Below, in pieces: positions 63,057-64,000 of a DNA stretch of 64,000 bases. Source of the DNA: Pseudomonas sp. GR 6-02 (GTDB lineage Bacteria > Pseudomonadota > Gammaproteobacteria > Pseudomonadales > Pseudomonadaceae). The notes under the pieces were generated by a model, which was not told where the DNA came from, searched no databases, and was given only the letters and a program-made list of their open reading frames with translations. The DNA lies in contig NZ_CP011567.1 of NCBI RefSeq assembly GCF_001655615.1, positions 5,713,001 through 5,777,000 of the forward strand, given 5' to 3'. The translations under genes and the position numbers were made by a program. How positions within the stretch are numbered: position 1 is the stretch's first letter; the number at the start of each line of letters is the position of its first letter.

Positions 63057-64000
63057 TCAGCCTTGTTTTTTGGTAACGGTTTCGACGATGTGCGACGGAG
63101 CCGTATTGTATTTTTTGAATTCCATAGAGTAGCTTGCGCGACCCTGAGACATGGAACGAACGTCGGTCGCATAACCGAACATCTCGCCCAACGGAACCTC
63201 GGCACGAATTACTTTACCGGAAACCGTATCTTCCATACCCAGAATCATGCCGCGACGACGGTTAAGGTCGCCCATCACGTCACCCATATAGTCTTCAGGC
63301 GTAACAACCTCTACCGCCATGATCGGCTCAAGCAACTCACCACCACCCTTCTGGGCCAGTTGCTTGGTCGCCATGGAAGCAGCCACCTTAAACGCCATCT
63401 CGTTCGAGTCGACGTCGTGGTAAGAACCATCAAACACGGTAGCCTTCAGGCCGATCAGCGGATAGCCGGCAACAACACCGTTCTTCATCTGCTCTTCGAT
63501 ACCCTTCTGGATAGCCGGGATGTATTCCTTAGGAACCACACCACCCACTACTTCGTTCAGGAATTGCAGACCTTCCTGACCTTCGTCAGCAGGTGCAAAA
63601 CGGATCCAGCAATGACCAAACTGGCCACGACCGCCGGACTGACGAACGAACTTGCCTTCGATTTCGCAGCTCTTCGTGATGCGCTCACGGTACGAAACTT
63701 GAGGCTTACCGATGTTGGCTTCGACGTTGAACTCACGGCGCATCCGGTCAACCAGGATGTCCAGGTGCAGCTCGCCCATGCCGGAGATGATCGTTTGACC
63801 AGTCTCTTCATCAGTTTTGACGCGGAAAGACGGGTCTTCCTGAGCAAGCTTGCCCAGAGCGATACCCATTTTTTCCTGGTCATCCTTGGTCTTAGGCTCT
63901 ACAGCAACCGAAATAACCGGCTCCGGGAAGTCCATGCGAACCAGGATGATTGGCTTGTCAGCGTTGCACAAAGTTTCACCAGTGGTGACGTCCTTCATGC
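63057..64000 (-). CDS. fusA: Elongation factor G (partial, C-terminal part)
   Basis: The reading frame enters from the right edge, so the N-terminal GTPase domain is outside the window. The visible 313 or so residues cover EF-G domains III to [49 protein letters not shown] [16 protein letters not shown], and [14 protein letters not shown]. The methionine near 63998 is internal, not a start. EF-G drives translocation and, with RRF, recycling. Confidence 0.97.
   Translation of the reverse strand, partial: MKDVTTGETLCNADKPIILVRMDFPEPVISVAVEPKTKDDQEKMGIALGKLAQEDPSFRVKTDEETGQTIISGMGELHLDILVDRMRREFNVEANIGKPQVSYRERITKSCEIEGKFVRQSGGRGQFGHCWIRFAPADEGQEGLQFLNEVVGGVVPKEYIPAIQKGIEEQMKNGVVAGYPLIGLKATVFDGSYHDVDSNEMAFKVAASMATKQLAQKGGGELLEPIMAVEVVTPEDYMGDVMGDLNRRRGMILGMEDTVSGKVIRAEVPLGEMFGYATDVRSMSQGRASYSMEFKKYNTAPSHIVETVTKKQG

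Noticed and set aside
63998..64000. Start codon of fusA at the window edge
   Set aside because: The Met precedes an internal EF-G sequence ([17 protein letters not shown]), so the gene continues beyond the window.

Overview
The window is a chromosomal segment of a Pseudomonas, most likely of the P. fluorescens group. The basis is GC-rich coding, gene order matching two separate core blocks as I recall them from P. aeruginosa (riboflavin/nusB/thiL through oprG, and ssb-uvrA-ftnA-katA followed by the rplQ-to-fusA ribosomal block), and several families of REP palindromes typical of the fluorescens/putida lineage. No tRNA, rRNA, CRISPR, prophage or insertion sequence is visible. No stretch longer than 300 bp lacks a gene.

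Layout. (1) 1-8710, minus strand: a tightly packed nrdR-ribD-ribE-ribBA-ribH-nusB-thiL-pgpA operon, then an orphan solute-binding protein, ribA, a small membrane protein and a BtuF-like protein. It supplies flavin biosynthesis plus transcription, thiamine and phospholipid housekeeping. (2) 8797-17669: a YbaY-type lipoprotein, a methyltransferase, a YbbN/CnoX thioredoxin, a zinc-responsive-looking operon (His-rich periplasmic protein, ABC ATPase, permease, DUF3299 protein) behind a Zur-like box, an OmpW/OprG porin behind an ANR-like box, and two convergent SDR-type sugar-nucleotide genes. (3) 17895-31617, more variable: a giant Lhr helicase, an MFS exporter, a DUF72-EEP-clsB-ybhN operon chained by 4-bp overlaps, a DUF3182/hydrolase pair, and a GlxA-type regulator divergent from a cysteine hydrolase. 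(4) 31710-40466: an envelope-stress-like operon resembling E. coli yjfIJKLMC (DUF2170, PspA, DUF2491, DUF350, DUF1190, glutathionylspermidine synthase-like). A rhomboid protease and a potassium channel are inserted in it, an OsmC-YcaO fusion follows it, and twin perfect palindromes bracket its predicted promoter. (5) 40568-47734: ssb, a YajR-like MFS, uvrA, a ferritin without the haem-ligand methionine, and catalase. (6) 47928-64000, minus strand: the ribosomal superoperon from fusA (partial) and tuf through the S10, spc and alpha segments to rplQ.

The most interesting signals are the PspA/rhomboid/K+ channel operon with its paired palindromes, and the promoter architecture of the ribosomal cluster. 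There, three strong sigma-70-like promoters each sit directly behind a terminator-like hairpin: before rpsJ, inside an unusually long rpsN-rpsH gap, and before rpsM. The rpsH leader also carries two further hairpins with T-runs. All functional calls are from reading motifs; no database search was possible.
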